A DNA stretch of 64,000 nt from Maricaulis sp047308265 (GCF_047308265.1 NZ_JBKQWY010000002.1:310001-374000); one strand, 5' to 3'. Shown: positions 7,256 through 15,317, counted from the first letter of the stretch. The notes: generated from the letters alone by a model not told the origin. Program-made: numbers and translations.

Positions 7256-9042
7256 GCAAAGCCGGGTGGCCGCTCGCCGGTAACAGTCAGCCGCCGTTCG
7301 ATCTCGCGCCCCAGGGCCAGAAGCCGTCCTTCCTCGAAGAGAGGGGCCCACAGGCTGGTGGTTTGAGGGACGCGATGCGTCTCGTCCGTCTCCCCTACGG
7401 CATCACCGAAGATCGACCGCGTCGGCAGCTCATTGAAGCCTGATTTGATGGCCAATTGTGGATGCCCGGTGAAATTGGTGATCACCAGGAGGGCGTTGGC
7501 GAAATTGGGCCCAATGATCAGGTCGACGTCCTGGAAGATCTCATGCATCGCCTGCATGATTTGTCGGCGCATGCGATCCGCATTGATCATATCCACCGCC
7601 GAGATGAACCGGGCCCGGCGGAATGTGTTCGGCCACGCGGCAGGGTCCTGCCAGACCAGGGTGTCGTCATCATCGCTGAGTGTGAGGTGTTCGAACGCGG
7701 CGGCTGCCTCGGCTTCCAGATTGGTGATAAGCGCATCATACGGCAGGTCGGGCAGTTCGATCTCGACCAGCTCAACTCCGGCAGCGCGGGCCGCCTCAAG
7801 TGTGGCCCGGTCGGCATCTGATCCAGACTCGAACCACTCAGGGCGATACCCGACACGCAATGTGTTCAAAGCCACCGAACGACCGTCATCAAGACCATGG
7901 TCGAGCGATGACGGGTCGCCGGCGTCGGAACCGAGAAGGGCGTTCAACACCCAGCCTGTATCGTCGACATGGCGACAGATCGGGCCGATCTTGTCGAGCG
8001 ACCAGCACAATGCCATGGCCCCTGTTCGAGACACGCGTCCGAACGTGGGGCGCAGCCCTGTGGTGCCGCACCGATTGGACGGGGAGACAATGGAGCCCAG
8101 GGTTTCGGTGCCGATTGCAAAACTGACCAGACCGGCCGACGTGGCGGAGGCGGAACCGGCTGACGACCCGGACGACCCCTCCTGTGTGTTCCAGGGATTG
8201 CGGGTGATGCCGTCGAACCAGCGATCACCATAGGCCAGAGCACCATTGGTCGTTTTACCCAGAAGGACAGCGCCGGCTTCGCGGAGATGGCGGGTGGCGC
8301 TGGCATCCGTCTGGGCAATACGATCTCGATAGGGGGTCGCGCCCCAGGTGGCCGGAACGTCGGCGACGTCAATAATGTCCTTCATTCCATAGGGCAGACC
8401 GTGCAGCAGGCCTCGATCTTCGCCCCGGGCCAATTCGGCATCAGCCTCGTCAGCCTGTGCCCGCGCGATGTCGGCGGTGACGGTAACAAAACATTCCAGC
8501 TGTGGTGCCAGGCGTTCGATGCGGTCCAGATAAATCTCGGTCAGGCGGCGCGATGTCAGCAGGCCTGCGCGCAACATGTGAGCCTGCGTAGTCAGGCTGG
8601 CGAAGGCGATATCTGTATCGGTCTCCGGCAGGGGAAGGGCGGGTGTGATATCGCTGAAAGCGCCGTCGCTGGCCGGATTGGCGTAGGCATGACCGGGCAA
8701 ACGCGGGTCGAAAACGAGAGCCGGAGCGAGCTCATTGGGTTTTTCAACCTGGCGCAGCCGGGTCATTCGATTGATCCAGCCATCCAGCCCGTCAAGCAGT
8801 TGCGTCCGTTCGGCATCGCTGTAGCGTACGTCGAACAGTTTTTCGGCGGACGAAATGTCGTTTGCTGTCACCGCCGTGTCGGAAACCGGTTCCGAACCCG
8901 CGCCCACGGCATCCGCGAGCGTGCTGGAATCGGCCTCGTCCGCAGGCGTACAGGCGCCGGCGGCTAGACCGAGCGCGCCGACAGCGGCGGTCTTCATGAA
9001 CAGGCGGCGCGAGGCGGCCGGTGACTGGGTTGGATCGCTCAT
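7252..9042 (-). CDS. Exported amidase-signature family enzyme (Tat signal, possible lipoprotein)
   Basis: 596 aa. The N-terminus has a twin-arginine motif (SRRLFMK), a hydrophobic stretch and LAAGAC, which fits a Tat-exported lipoprotein. The amidase Ser-cisSer-Lys site is complete: Lys in PYGMKDIIDV (about 221), cis-Ser in GSSGSSAGSASA (about 287) and nucleophile Ser in GTETLGSI (about 313). Such enzymes hydrolyse carboxamides, peptide amides or related substrates; the substrate here is unknown. GAGGGGAAAC before ATG supports the start. The long Ala/Thr/Asp-rich segment after the signal looks like a periplasmic linker. Confidence 0.85.
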   Translation of the reverse strand: MSDPTQSPAASRRLFMKTAAVGALGLAAGACTPADEADSSTLADAVGAGSEPVSDTAVTANDISSAEKLFDVRYSDAERTQLLDGLDGWINRMTRLRQVEKPNELAPALVFDPRLPGHAYANPASDGAFSDITPALPLPETDTDIAFASLTTQAHMLRAGLLTSRRLTEIYLDRIERLAPQLECFVTVTADIARAQADEADAELARGEDRGLLHGLPYGMKDIIDVADVPATWGATPYRDRIAQTDASATRHLREAGAVLLGKTTNGALAYGDRWFDGITRNPWNTQEGSSGSSAGSASATSAGLVSFAIGTETLGSIVSPSNRCGTTGLRPTFGRVSRTGAMALCWSLDKIGPICRHVDDTGWVLNALLGSDAGDPSSLDHGLDDGRSVALNTLRVGYRPEWFESGSDADRATLEAARAAGVELVEIELPDLPYDALITNLEAEAAAAFEHLTLSDDDDTLVWQDPAAWPNTFRRARFISAVDMINADRMRRQIMQAMHEIFQDVDLIIGPNFANALLVITNFTGHPQLAIKSGFNELPTRSIFGDAVGETDETHRVPQTTSLWAPLFEEGRLLALGREIERRLTVTGERPPGFA

Positions 9043-9180
9043 TGTTTCCCCTCATTGAATGGGGAAACAGACTAGAGACACTCTTCGTGTGCCGACAAGG
9101 GAAAGCCGCAAATCAGACGGGCCGGTGCGCGGAATGCACGCCAAAGGCCGCGCGGCAGGTTAATCCGCGAAGGGGTGACG

Positions 9181-9240
9181 CGTGGACTACAGAAGCGTGG
9201 ACTACAGAAGCGTGGACTACAGAAGCGTGGACTGCAGCAG
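9181..9240. repeat. 15-bp tandem repeat, four copies
   Basis: Three perfect copies of CGTGGACTACAGAAG (9181-9225) are followed by a fourth with two changes (CGTGGACTGCAGCAG, 9226-9240). The array sits in the non-coding gap between the amidase start and the 3' end of tRNA-Asn, 36 bp from the tRNA. No gene with a ribosome site runs through it. Copy number may vary between strains. Confidence 0.85.
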
Positions 9241-9275
9241 ATTGTTTGTTTCGGGTAATGTACCACTTGAAGGAA

Positions 9276-9351
9276 TGGCTCCCCCGGACGGGCTCGAACC
9301 GCCGACCCGGTGATTAACAGTCACCTGCTCTACCAACTGAGCTACAGGGGA
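9276..9351 (-). tRNA. tRNA-Asn (GTT)
   Basis: 76 nt including an encoded CCA. The seven-pair acceptor stem (TCCCCTG with CGGGGGA, one G-T pair), D-arm AGCTCAGTTGGTAGAGC, anticodon loop CTGTTAA and T-arm with GGTTCGAGCC are all present. The anticodon GTT reads AAC/AAT (asparagine). Confidence 0.95.
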
Positions 9352-9444
9352 AAACCGTTCTCTCTCAAGCGAGAGACGCGCTTATATCTCCGACCCCGCC
9401 GGGAATGCAAGCACTCAGATGCGGCTTCTTGCAGCGATTGCTGC

Positions 9445-9476
9445 AAAAAAAATCGGGAGCCGCAAGAGGCTCCCGA
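9445..9476 (-). terminator. Strong intrinsic terminator facing left
   Basis: On the minus strand TCGGGAGCC pairs perfectly with GGCTCCCGA around a six-base loop and is followed by eight T residues. It cannot serve the plus strand, which has no T-run. It ends the candidate sRNA. Confidence 0.85.
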
Positions 9477-9546
9477 AAAGGCATTGGGTGGATGGTGGGG
9501 TGTCTTCACGGGAAGACACGTACACCCTGGCTTCAGACCTCTTAAA
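9445..9546 (-). ncRNA. Candidate small RNA with intrinsic terminator
   Basis: No protein gene points left here, yet a strong terminator faces left at 9445-9476. About 80 bases before it on the minus strand is a Caulobacter-style promoter: TTGACCG (9579-9573), 11 bases, then GCGAATTA. That predicts a transcript of about 100 nt starting near 9546. It would contain a hairpin GTGTCTTC/GAAGACAC (around 9500-9518), a C-rich single strand CCCCACCATCCACCC that could pair with Shine-Dalgarno sequences, and the terminator hairpin. The exact ends and function are inference. Confidence 0.45.
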
Positions 9547-9685
9547 GAGCCGTTAATTCGCATCTCCAAATGCGGTCAATGGTTTATCGTGATTGCCGAA
9601 TTCCTAATGGATTCAGTGCAATGCATCGAAAATTGCAGAAGAAGCCCGGCGCGCCGATTAGCCTTGTTTTGCACGCGGATCGGGC

Positions 9686-9714
9686 CGAATCACTCCGAAT
9701 CACAGGCGAATCAC
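9686..9714. repeat. Three CGAATCAC direct repeats phased at one helical turn
   Basis: CGAATCAC occurs at 9686-9693, 9696-9703 and 9707-9714, that is, 10 and 11 bp apart. Each copy contains GAATC, a GANTC site of the kind methylated by CcrM in Caulobacter-type bacteria. Two further GANTC sites (GATTC near 9610 and 9755) and a TTAACCTTAACG sequence (9733-9744) lie close by. The array is upstream of the DUF962 gene. Apart from this, the candidate sRNA and its terminator, I see nothing in the gap 9352-9850. Confidence 0.6.
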
Positions 9715-9850
9715 CCCGTCTTGGTAAGATTGATTAACCTTAACGCCGCCACCGGATTCGCCAGGCGGGCCGCGTCGTGTCATGCTGGTTTTTCAAAAGC
9801 CGGAAGACAGTCGCCAAGACTGCGCGCGGCGAACGGGGAGTGATAAAGCG

Positions 9851-10201
9851 ATGCGTGAATACAGTACATTTGCCGAGTTCTGGCCCTTCTATCTGCGCGA
9901 ACATGCGAAGCCGGCGACCCGCGCCTGGCATTATGTGGGTTCAGCTCTGGCCTTGTCAGTTTTCATCGGTGCGGTGTTTACGAGAAATGCCTGGTGGATC
10001 CTGGCCGTGCCGCTGTCCGGCTATTTCTTTGCCTGGGTCAGTCATGCCTTCGTCGAGCGCAACAAGCCGGCCACCTTCACCTATCCGCTGTGGTCATTGA
10101 TTGCGGATTATCGCATGTTTTTCCTGTTTCTCGCCGGACGCCTGGGCGCGCACCTGGTGGCCGCCGGAGTGACGGATACAAAACAGTCCGCCGACGCCTA
10201 A
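9851..10201 (+). CDS. DUF962/Mpo1-like integral membrane protein
   Basis: 116 aa, starting at the ATG preceded by GGGGAG (9835-9840). It contains the family's core: FAEFWPFYLREHAKPATRAWHYVG, a pair of hydrophobic helices, then VSHAFVERNKPATFTYPLWSLIADYRMF. Yeast Mpo1 of this family is an iron-dependent dioxygenase that shortens 2-hydroxy fatty acids by one carbon. The conserved His residues in EH, WHYVG and SHAF fit metal binding. Whether the bacterial protein has the same activity is unknown. It is six bases from the DUF2256 gene. Confidence 0.8.
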   Translation: MREYSTFAEFWPFYLREHAKPATRAWHYVGSALALSVFIGAVFTRNAWWILAVPLSGYFFAWVSHAFVERNKPATFTYPLWSLIADYRMFFLFLAGRLGAHLVAAGVTDTKQSADA

Positions 10202-10206
10202 CGGTC

Positions 10207-10347
10207 ATGCCGCGCCACAAGAGCCGTCATCCCAAGCCCGAGAAACTCTGTACCACGTGCGGGCGCCCCTTCGCCTGGCGCAAGAAGTGGGAAAAGGTCT
10301 GGGAAGAGGTGCGCTATTGTTCGGAACGGTGCCGAACGTCGCGCTAG
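10207..10347 (+). CDS. DUF2256 small zinc-ribbon-like protein
   Basis: 46 aa. Two cysteine pairs (CTTC and CSERC) frame the conserved GRPFAWRKKWEKVWEEVRYCSERC, which matches the DUF2256 family. The cysteines probably bind a metal. DUF2256 genes very often sit next to photolyase/cryptochrome genes, as here, where it converges on the iron-sulfur photolyase. A role linked to that enzyme is inference from neighbourhood. It begins six bases after the DUF962 stop and likely shares its transcript. Confidence 0.85.
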   Translation: MPRHKSRHPKPEKLCTTCGRPFAWRKKWEKVWEEVRYCSERCRTSR

Positions 10348-10363
10348 CCGGAAACTGCGTTCG

Positions 10364-11884
10364 TCAAAGATTATCGAGGATGTCCCGCGCCTTATGGCGC
10401 AGATCAGACTGGCGCGCTTCATCCATACGGTCCCAATTGCGATAGACCGGACCGAGGCGCGGATTGCCGCGCAGCGTGTCTGCGTTGCGGGCCAGGAAAT
10501 CCCAGTAGAGCGCATTGAAAGGGCAGGCGTCAGGGCCGAGTTTGTCCTTCACCGAGTAACGGCAGTCTGCGCAGTAATTCGACATGCGGTCGATATAGGC
10601 GCCGCTTGCAGCATAGGGTTTGGAGGCGAGTAATCCCCCGTCGGCAAACTGGGACATGCCGATCGTATTGGGCGCCTCCACCCATTCAAAGGCGTCGACA
10701 TAAACGCCGAGATACCATTCATGCACCGCATGTGGATCAATGCCGGCGAGCATGGCGAACGTACCCGTGATCATCAGGCGCTGAATGTGGTGGGCGTATC
10801 CATAGTGCAAGGTCTGGCCGATTGCCGCGCGCAGACAGGCCATATCGGTCTCGCCCGTCCAGTAAAAGGCGGGTAGCGGACGGTCCGCGGCGAGGGCGTT
10901 GCGGTGCACATAATCTGCGCCTTCGCGCCAATAGATGCCGCGCACATATTCGCGCCAGCCAATAATCTGCCGGATAAAGCCTTCCACCGCATTGAGTGGG
11001 GCATGCCCCGTGTGCCAGGCCTTTTCCGCGGCGTGGCAGACCTCCAGTGGCTCCAGCAGGCCGATATTCAGGGCAGAAGCGATCAGGGAGTGGTAGAGAA
11101 AGGCCTCTCCGCACACCATGGCGTCCTGATAATCACCAAACAGCGGCAGGCGGTGGGTGATGAAATCCTCGAGCGCAGCCAGCGCCTGCGCGCGTGTGAC
11201 CGGCCAGGCGAACGTCTCAAGATCACCCAGCCCGTCGGCAAATTCGCGTTCGACAAGATGGAGGACCTCCTGGGTGATCAGGTCTGCTTCGGCTTGAAAG
11301 CGATGGGGCATGAACAGGTCAGACCCGGCCGGCTTGCGGTTCTCGGCATCGTAGTTCCAGCGGCCGCCCGCGGGTTTGTCACTATCCATGAGGAGGCCGG
11401 TTCGGCGGCGCATCTCCCGATAGAAATACTCCATGCGCAGGTTTTTTTTGCCCTCGGCCCAGGTTTCGAACGCGCTGTGGGAACACAGGAAACGATCATC
11501 TTCACGGATCTCGACCGGTATCAGGAAGCGGTCCGGCCAGGCTCGCATCTCGCTCAGGAGCCGCCACTCGCCGGGTTCTGTCATCACAAGCCGGGTGAAG
11601 TTGGCCCTGGCGAGATGATGTTCGATTACCTCCGAAAAACTCTCCCGCGCGGTGGGGTCGTCGAAACTCTGATAGTGGACTGTAAAGCCCTCCGCGCGCA
11701 GGGCCTCGGCAAAATGGCGCATGGCGGAGAAGATCAGGGCGATCTTTTGTCGATGATGGCGCACATAACCCGTCTCCAACGCGCATTCCGCCATGACGAT
11801 CTCAGTGGTGTGCGGGTCTGCATCACGCAGGCTATTGATGGATCGCGTCAACTGATCGCCAAGAACGAGAACAAGATCTGTCAC
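10364..11884 (-). CDS. phrB: Iron-sulfur bacterial (6-4) photolyase / cryptochrome (PhrB type)
   Basis: 506 aa of the FeS-BCP group, which uses light to repair (6-4) pyrimidine dimers with FAD, a lumazine antenna and a [4Fe-4S] cluster. The N-terminal antenna domain begins VLVLGDQLT. The C-terminal FAD half includes IGWREYVRGIYW and TGTFAMLAGIDPHAVHEWYLGVYVDAFEWVEAPNT. The four cluster cysteines fall at residues 350 (MACL), 438 and 441 (YCADC) and 454 (DACPF), the same numbers I recall for Agrobacterium PhrB. It converges on DUF2256 and is divergent from the SDR gene. No LexA box is seen upstream, so light or another signal may control it. Confidence 0.9.
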   Translation of the reverse strand: MTDLVLVLGDQLTRSINSLRDADPHTTEIVMAECALETGYVRHHRQKIALIFSAMRHFAEALRAEGFTVHYQSFDDPTARESFSEVIEHHLARANFTRLVMTEPGEWRLLSEMRAWPDRFLIPVEIREDDRFLCSHSAFETWAEGKKNLRMEYFYREMRRRTGLLMDSDKPAGGRWNYDAENRKPAGSDLFMPHRFQAEADLITQEVLHLVEREFADGLGDLETFAWPVTRAQALAALEDFITHRLPLFGDYQDAMVCGEAFLYHSLIASALNIGLLEPLEVCHAAEKAWHTGHAPLNAVEGFIRQIIGWREYVRGIYWREGADYVHRNALAADRPLPAFYWTGETDMACLRAAIGQTLHYGYAHHIQRLMITGTFAMLAGIDPHAVHEWYLGVYVDAFEWVEAPNTIGMSQFADGGLLASKPYAASGAYIDRMSNYCADCRYSVKDKLGPDACPFNALYWDFLARNADTLRGNPRLGPVYRNWDRMDEARQSDLRHKARDILDNL

Positions 11885-11976
11885 CTAGGCCGCCTTTCTC
11901 ATCGCTTGAAACGTTCTACGTCTCACAGGAGCGATCAGATGAGCGCTGGCTGCGCGGGGAAGGCGGACATTCGGGC

Positions 11977-12669
11977 ATGAATGATCAAAGAGACGATGTG
12001 TCAGTGGTTCTGGGGGCCGGCGGCGGAATTGGCCGGGCCCTTGCCTCCGAATTGCGCTCACGGGGAGAGCGAGTTATCGCTCTGTCGAGGACCAGCGATA
12101 TCGTGTTCGACGTGACCTCGCCGCCCTCGATCCGGACCGCACTGGATCGGGTCTTTGAGCAGGGCGTGCCGCGCCGGATCATCCTGTCGACAGGCTTTTT
12201 GCATGATGACCGGTTTGCTCCCGAGCGCAGCCTTCGGGAGATGGATGCCGATCACATGACGCAGGCCTTTCAGATCAATACGATTGGCCCGGCGCTTGTG
12301 TTGAGGTCTGTGCTGGAGCTGATGCCTCGCTCCGGCGTCTTCGGGATCGCCGCACTTTCCGCACGGGTAGGCTCGATTTCCGACAATCGACTGGGGGGCT
12401 GGCTCAGCTATCGCGCCTCAAAGGCCGCCCTGAATCAGGTGGTGCGGACGGCGTCGATCGAGATGAAACGTCGCAATCGCGACAGCGTGTGTGTGGCCTT
12501 GCACCCGGGGACTGTTGATACAGCTCTGTCGCAACCCTTTTCCAAACGCGGACTGGATGTGCGGCCCCCGGCCTTGGCGGCACGGGAGATTGTCGATGTG
12601 ATGGATGGTCTTACACCGTCAGATACAGGCGGTTTTTTTGACCACACGGCACAGCCAATCGCGTTTTGA
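11977..12669 (+). CDS. SDR-family oxidoreductase (C-factor-like)
   Basis: 230 aa short-chain dehydrogenase. The nucleotide-binding Gly motif is VLGAGGGIGRAL near the start, and the catalytic Tyr-Lys is YRASKAALNQ, with a Ser of the triad in ALSAR. Substrate is unknown; the C-terminus SDTGGFFDHTAQPI resembles CsgA/C-factor-like SDRs. It is divergently transcribed from the photolyase gene across 92 bp, so the two probably share a control region. Confidence 0.8.
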   Translation: MNDQRDDVSVVLGAGGGIGRALASELRSRGERVIALSRTSDIVFDVTSPPSIRTALDRVFEQGVPRRIILSTGFLHDDRFAPERSLREMDADHMTQAFQINTIGPALVLRSVLELMPRSGVFGIAALSARVGSISDNRLGGWLSYRASKAALNQVVRTASIEMKRRNRDSVCVALHPGTVDTALSQPFSKRGLDVRPPALAAREIVDVMDGLTPSDTGGFFDHTAQPIAF

Positions 12670-12709
12670 TGGCGCGAGGATCTCAACCAGTTGACAGGTA
12701 TAGTGAAAG

Positions 12710-12783
12710 TGGAGGCACCGCCCGGAATCGAACCGGGGTACACGGATTTGCAATCCGCTGCGTAGCCACTCCGCCACGGTGCC
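12710..12783 (-). tRNA. tRNA-Cys (GCA)
   Basis: 74 nt with encoded CCA. Acceptor stem GGCACCG/CGGTGCC is perfect, the anticodon loop is TTGCAAA and the T-arm is CCCCGGTTCGATTCCGGG. The anticodon GCA reads TGC/TGT. Confidence 0.95.
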
Positions 12784-12964
12784 GGTGCCAAGGGGGAGGG
12801 ATATAACCGCAAGCGCGGGGTTGGGCAATCACCCAGCACACGCGTCATGCACTGCGCCCTGCGACAGAGGCGCGCTTGCTCTTGTGCGGGCGCACAGGAT
12901 ATATCTGCCGCGAATTTATCTTGAATCGGGCCGGTACCGGTCTGTTCCCACCTTGGAGATGCCG

Positions 12965-13618
12965 GTGAGCGATTTCGATCAGGCCCGCAAACAGATGTTG
13001 GATTGCCAGATCCGGACAGCAGATGTCACGGATCGCCGGGTACAGGCCGCCTTTGGCCAGATCCCGCGCCATGTCTTTGTGCCGCGCTCTAAAGATGCGT
13101 CTGCCTATGCTGACGCGGAAGTGGAGACGGGACCGGGACGCACGATGATGCGTCCGCGCGATATCGCCAAACTTATCCAGGCCGCGGACATTCAGCCGAC
13201 CGAACTGGTGCTCGATATCGCCTGTGGTCGCGGTTACTCAACCGCTATTCTGGCGTCTTTGGCCGACACGGTTGTCGCTCTTGAAGAGGATGCGGCGACC
13301 ATTGAAAAAGCCAGCACCCTGCTGAGCGAGGTCGGCGCAGACAATGCAGCGGTCATCGAAGGCGAGCTCAAGGCCGGTATTGCCGGCCAGGGACCGTTCG
13401 ATGTGATTTTCGTGAACGGTGCCGTGGAAGAGATTCCGCAGGCCTGGCTGGATCAGCTGGCAGACGGCGGACGCCTTGTTGCGATCGTGCGTGAGGGGGC
13501 TGTGGGGCGCGCTGTTATCGTCAGCCGGGCCGGTGAGCGCATTGGTGAACGCACTCTGTTCAATGCCAGTGCCCGGGTTCTGCCCGGTTTCGAGCGCGAG
13601 CGAGCTTTCAGCCTCTAG
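12965..13618 (+). CDS. Protein-L-isoaspartate O-methyltransferase-like protein
   Basis: 217 aa from the GTG at 12965, preferred over the ATG at 12959 because GGAG (12955-12958) is at proper distance only for the GTG. SAM-binding motif VLDIACGRGYSTAIL and the following acidic ALEEDA are clear. The N-terminus (ARKQMLDCQIRTADVTD) is typical of the alphaproteobacterial branch located before tolC. It lacks the GQTISQP substrate loop of true Pcm, having TGPGRTMMRP instead, so it may not repair isoaspartate. A canonical Pcm is encoded at 35813. Next gene tolC follows after 361 bp. Confidence 0.75.
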   Translation: MSDFDQARKQMLDCQIRTADVTDRRVQAAFGQIPRHVFVPRSKDASAYADAEVETGPGRTMMRPRDIAKLIQAADIQPTELVLDIACGRGYSTAILASLADTVVALEEDAATIEKASTLLSEVGADNAAVIEGELKAGIAGQGPFDVIFVNGAVEEIPQAWLDQLADGGRLVAIVREGAVGRAVIVSRAGERIGERTLFNASARVLPGFERERAFSL

Positions 13619-13663
13619 TTTCCAACCCGTTTCAGGCCTTGGATCTCCGGATCGGGCTTGAAT

Positions 13664-13680
13664 AGTGAACGCTGTTCACT
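13664..13680. promoter_or_regulatory. Perfect 17-bp palindrome in the pcm-tolC gap
   Basis: AGTGAACGCTGTTCACT has seven-base arms around GCT. The form and its position upstream of an efflux/secretion outer-membrane gene suggest an operator for a TetR-type repressor, but no such gene is in the window. In the rest of the 13619-13979 gap I see only AT-richer promoter-like sequence (around 13740-13760) and no gene. Confidence 0.55.
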
Positions 13681-13979
13681 TAAATTTCCGTCATGCGGGA
13701 TAAAAGCACCGCTTTTCTTCCTGACCTGTCAGACGGACCGGGTTAAACTGAACGTATAAACGATGGTCTCCGGTGTGCGGTGGCCTGTTTCGACTTATGT
13801 CGGGAACGAAAACATTCGGCTTTTTCGTGTGTGTCTGCTATCGCAGGCGCAAGCAGGCGAAAATGTCGGTTCACTCGTTTCCAATCCAGGTCAGGGCCGC
13901 TGGGGTCATGGGCCTGGATCACACGACCAGGGATGGGGATCCCCGCCGGCCCGTCGGCCGGACATTGATGAGGTATATG

Positions 13980-15317
13980 ATGACGCGCGCTTTTCTTCGT
14001 TCAGCCGTGTGTGTGGCTGCACTGGCAATCGGGGGCTTGACCGGTTCGGCCAGCGCCCAGACCTTCTACGAAACCCTGGTGATGGCTTATAACTCCAATC
14101 CGGACCTGCAGGCCCAGCGTGCGGCACTGCGTTCGACGGACGAGGCTTATGTCCAGGCCAGCTCGGCGCGCCTGCCCTCCGTTTCGGCGGCGGGCTCGGT
14201 CAGTGATAGCGGTTTTTCCAATCTGACCACGCAGAACTATTCCATCACAGCCACCCAGTCGATCTATCGCGGTGGTCGGACCCAGGGCGCGATCGATCAG
14301 GCCACGGCCCAGATCATGGCGGGCCGGGAGACCCTTCGCTCGGTGGAGCAGAGTGTCTTGCTCAATGCCGCGACGGCCTTTCTCGATGTGGCGCGCGACG
14401 AGGATATCGTCGAGATCCGCCGCAATAATGTGGAAGTGCTGAGCCAGCAATTGCAGGCCGCCCGCGACCGGTTCGAAGTGGGTGAAATCACCCGTACGGA
14501 CGTTGCCCAGTCTGAAGCCCGCCTGTCCGGGGCCCAGGCCCAGCTGGCGGCCGCCCAGGCACAGGTCTCGGTCAGCCGTGCCAATTACGAACGTATTGTC
14601 GGCTCGCCGGCGATGAACCTGTCCGACCGCCCGGATCTTCCGACCGTTCCGTCAGACCTCGCTTCGGCAGCCGAGCTGGGCCTGTCCAACAATCCCAGCC
14701 TTCTCGCCGCTCAATATGCCGAGACCTCGGCGCGCCAGGGTGTGCGGGTCGCACGCGGCAATTTCCTGCCGGAAGTGTCTGTCAGCGGTTCGCTGGGGCA
14801 TGGCCGCGATGTGGTGATCTCCGGTGATGATCGTGACAGTGCGTCGATCACGGGTCGAGTATCCATTCCGCTCTATACGGGCGGGCTCAACGGATCGCGT
14901 GTGCGTGCGGCTGTGGCTCAGGAAGAACAGGCCCGCAATCAGGTAGATGCCGCGCGGCGCCAGGTCATTTCCGGTGTGGCATCGGCCTATTCCAGCTATC
15001 AGGCGTCACTGGCGGTGATCGAATCCAGTCGCCAGTCGGTGCGTGCCAACCAGATCGCCCTGGACGGTGTTGAACAGGAAGCGCTTGTCGGCATTCGCAC
15101 GACGCTTGATGTTCTCAATGCCGAGCAGGAATTGCTGGACGCCCGTCTGACGCTGGTGTCGGCAGAGCGTGATGCCTATGTCGCCGCCTATAATCTTCTG
15201 GTGACCGTGGGCACATTCACGGCGCAGGATCTGGCGCTGAATGTCGAGATGTATGATCCGGAAGCCCAGCGCCACCAGACGGGTTTTCCTAACGTTGACT
15301 TAACGCCCTGGAACTAG
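13980..15317 (+). CDS. tolC: TolC-family outer membrane channel protein
   Basis: 445 aa from the ATG at 13980, placed six bases after GAGG. The frame is open about 70 codons further upstream but without a plausible signal. The signal peptide ends at SASAQ. The mature part starts TFYETLVMAYNSNPDLQAQRAAL and shows the duplicated TolC structure with long coiled coils (two copies of A--NL---QQLQAARDRFEVGEITRTDVAQ and ANQIALDGVEQEALVGIRTTLDVLNAEQELLDARL). It is the outer-membrane exit duct for type I secretion and drug efflux. In Caulobacter the equivalent (RsaF) sits before popZ, as here. Confidence 0.92.
   Translation: MTRAFLRSAVCVAALAIGGLTGSASAQTFYETLVMAYNSNPDLQAQRAALRSTDEAYVQASSARLPSVSAAGSVSDSGFSNLTTQNYSITATQSIYRGGRTQGAIDQATAQIMAGRETLRSVEQSVLLNAATAFLDVARDEDIVEIRRNNVEVLSQQLQAARDRFEVGEITRTDVAQSEARLSGAQAQLAAAQAQVSVSRANYERIVGSPAMNLSDRPDLPTVPSDLASAAELGLSNNPSLLAAQYAETSARQGVRVARGNFLPEVSVSGSLGHGRDVVISGDDRDSASITGRVSIPLYTGGLNGSRVRAAVAQEEQARNQVDAARRQVISGVASAYSSYQASLAVIESSRQSVRANQIALDGVEQEALVGIRTTLDVLNAEQELLDARLTLVSAERDAYVAAYNLLVTVGTFTAQDLALNVEMYDPEAQRHQTGFPNVDLTPWN

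Noticed and set aside
9021..9317. Frame reading AWTTE repeats through the 15-bp array
   Set aside because: The repeat unit is a multiple of three so any frame stays open. The frame runs from the amidase start into the tRNA and has no plausible start signal.
9733..9744. CtrA binding site at TTAACCTTAACG
   Set aside because: CtrA sites are TTAA-N7-TTAA. Here the two half-sites are only two bases apart, so the match is partial and kept only as context for the GANTC array.
10364..11884. Photolyase gene as a member of the SOS regulon
   Set aside because: No GTTC-N7-GTTC box was found in the 92 bp between it and the SDR gene; a lone GTTC at 11912 has no partner.
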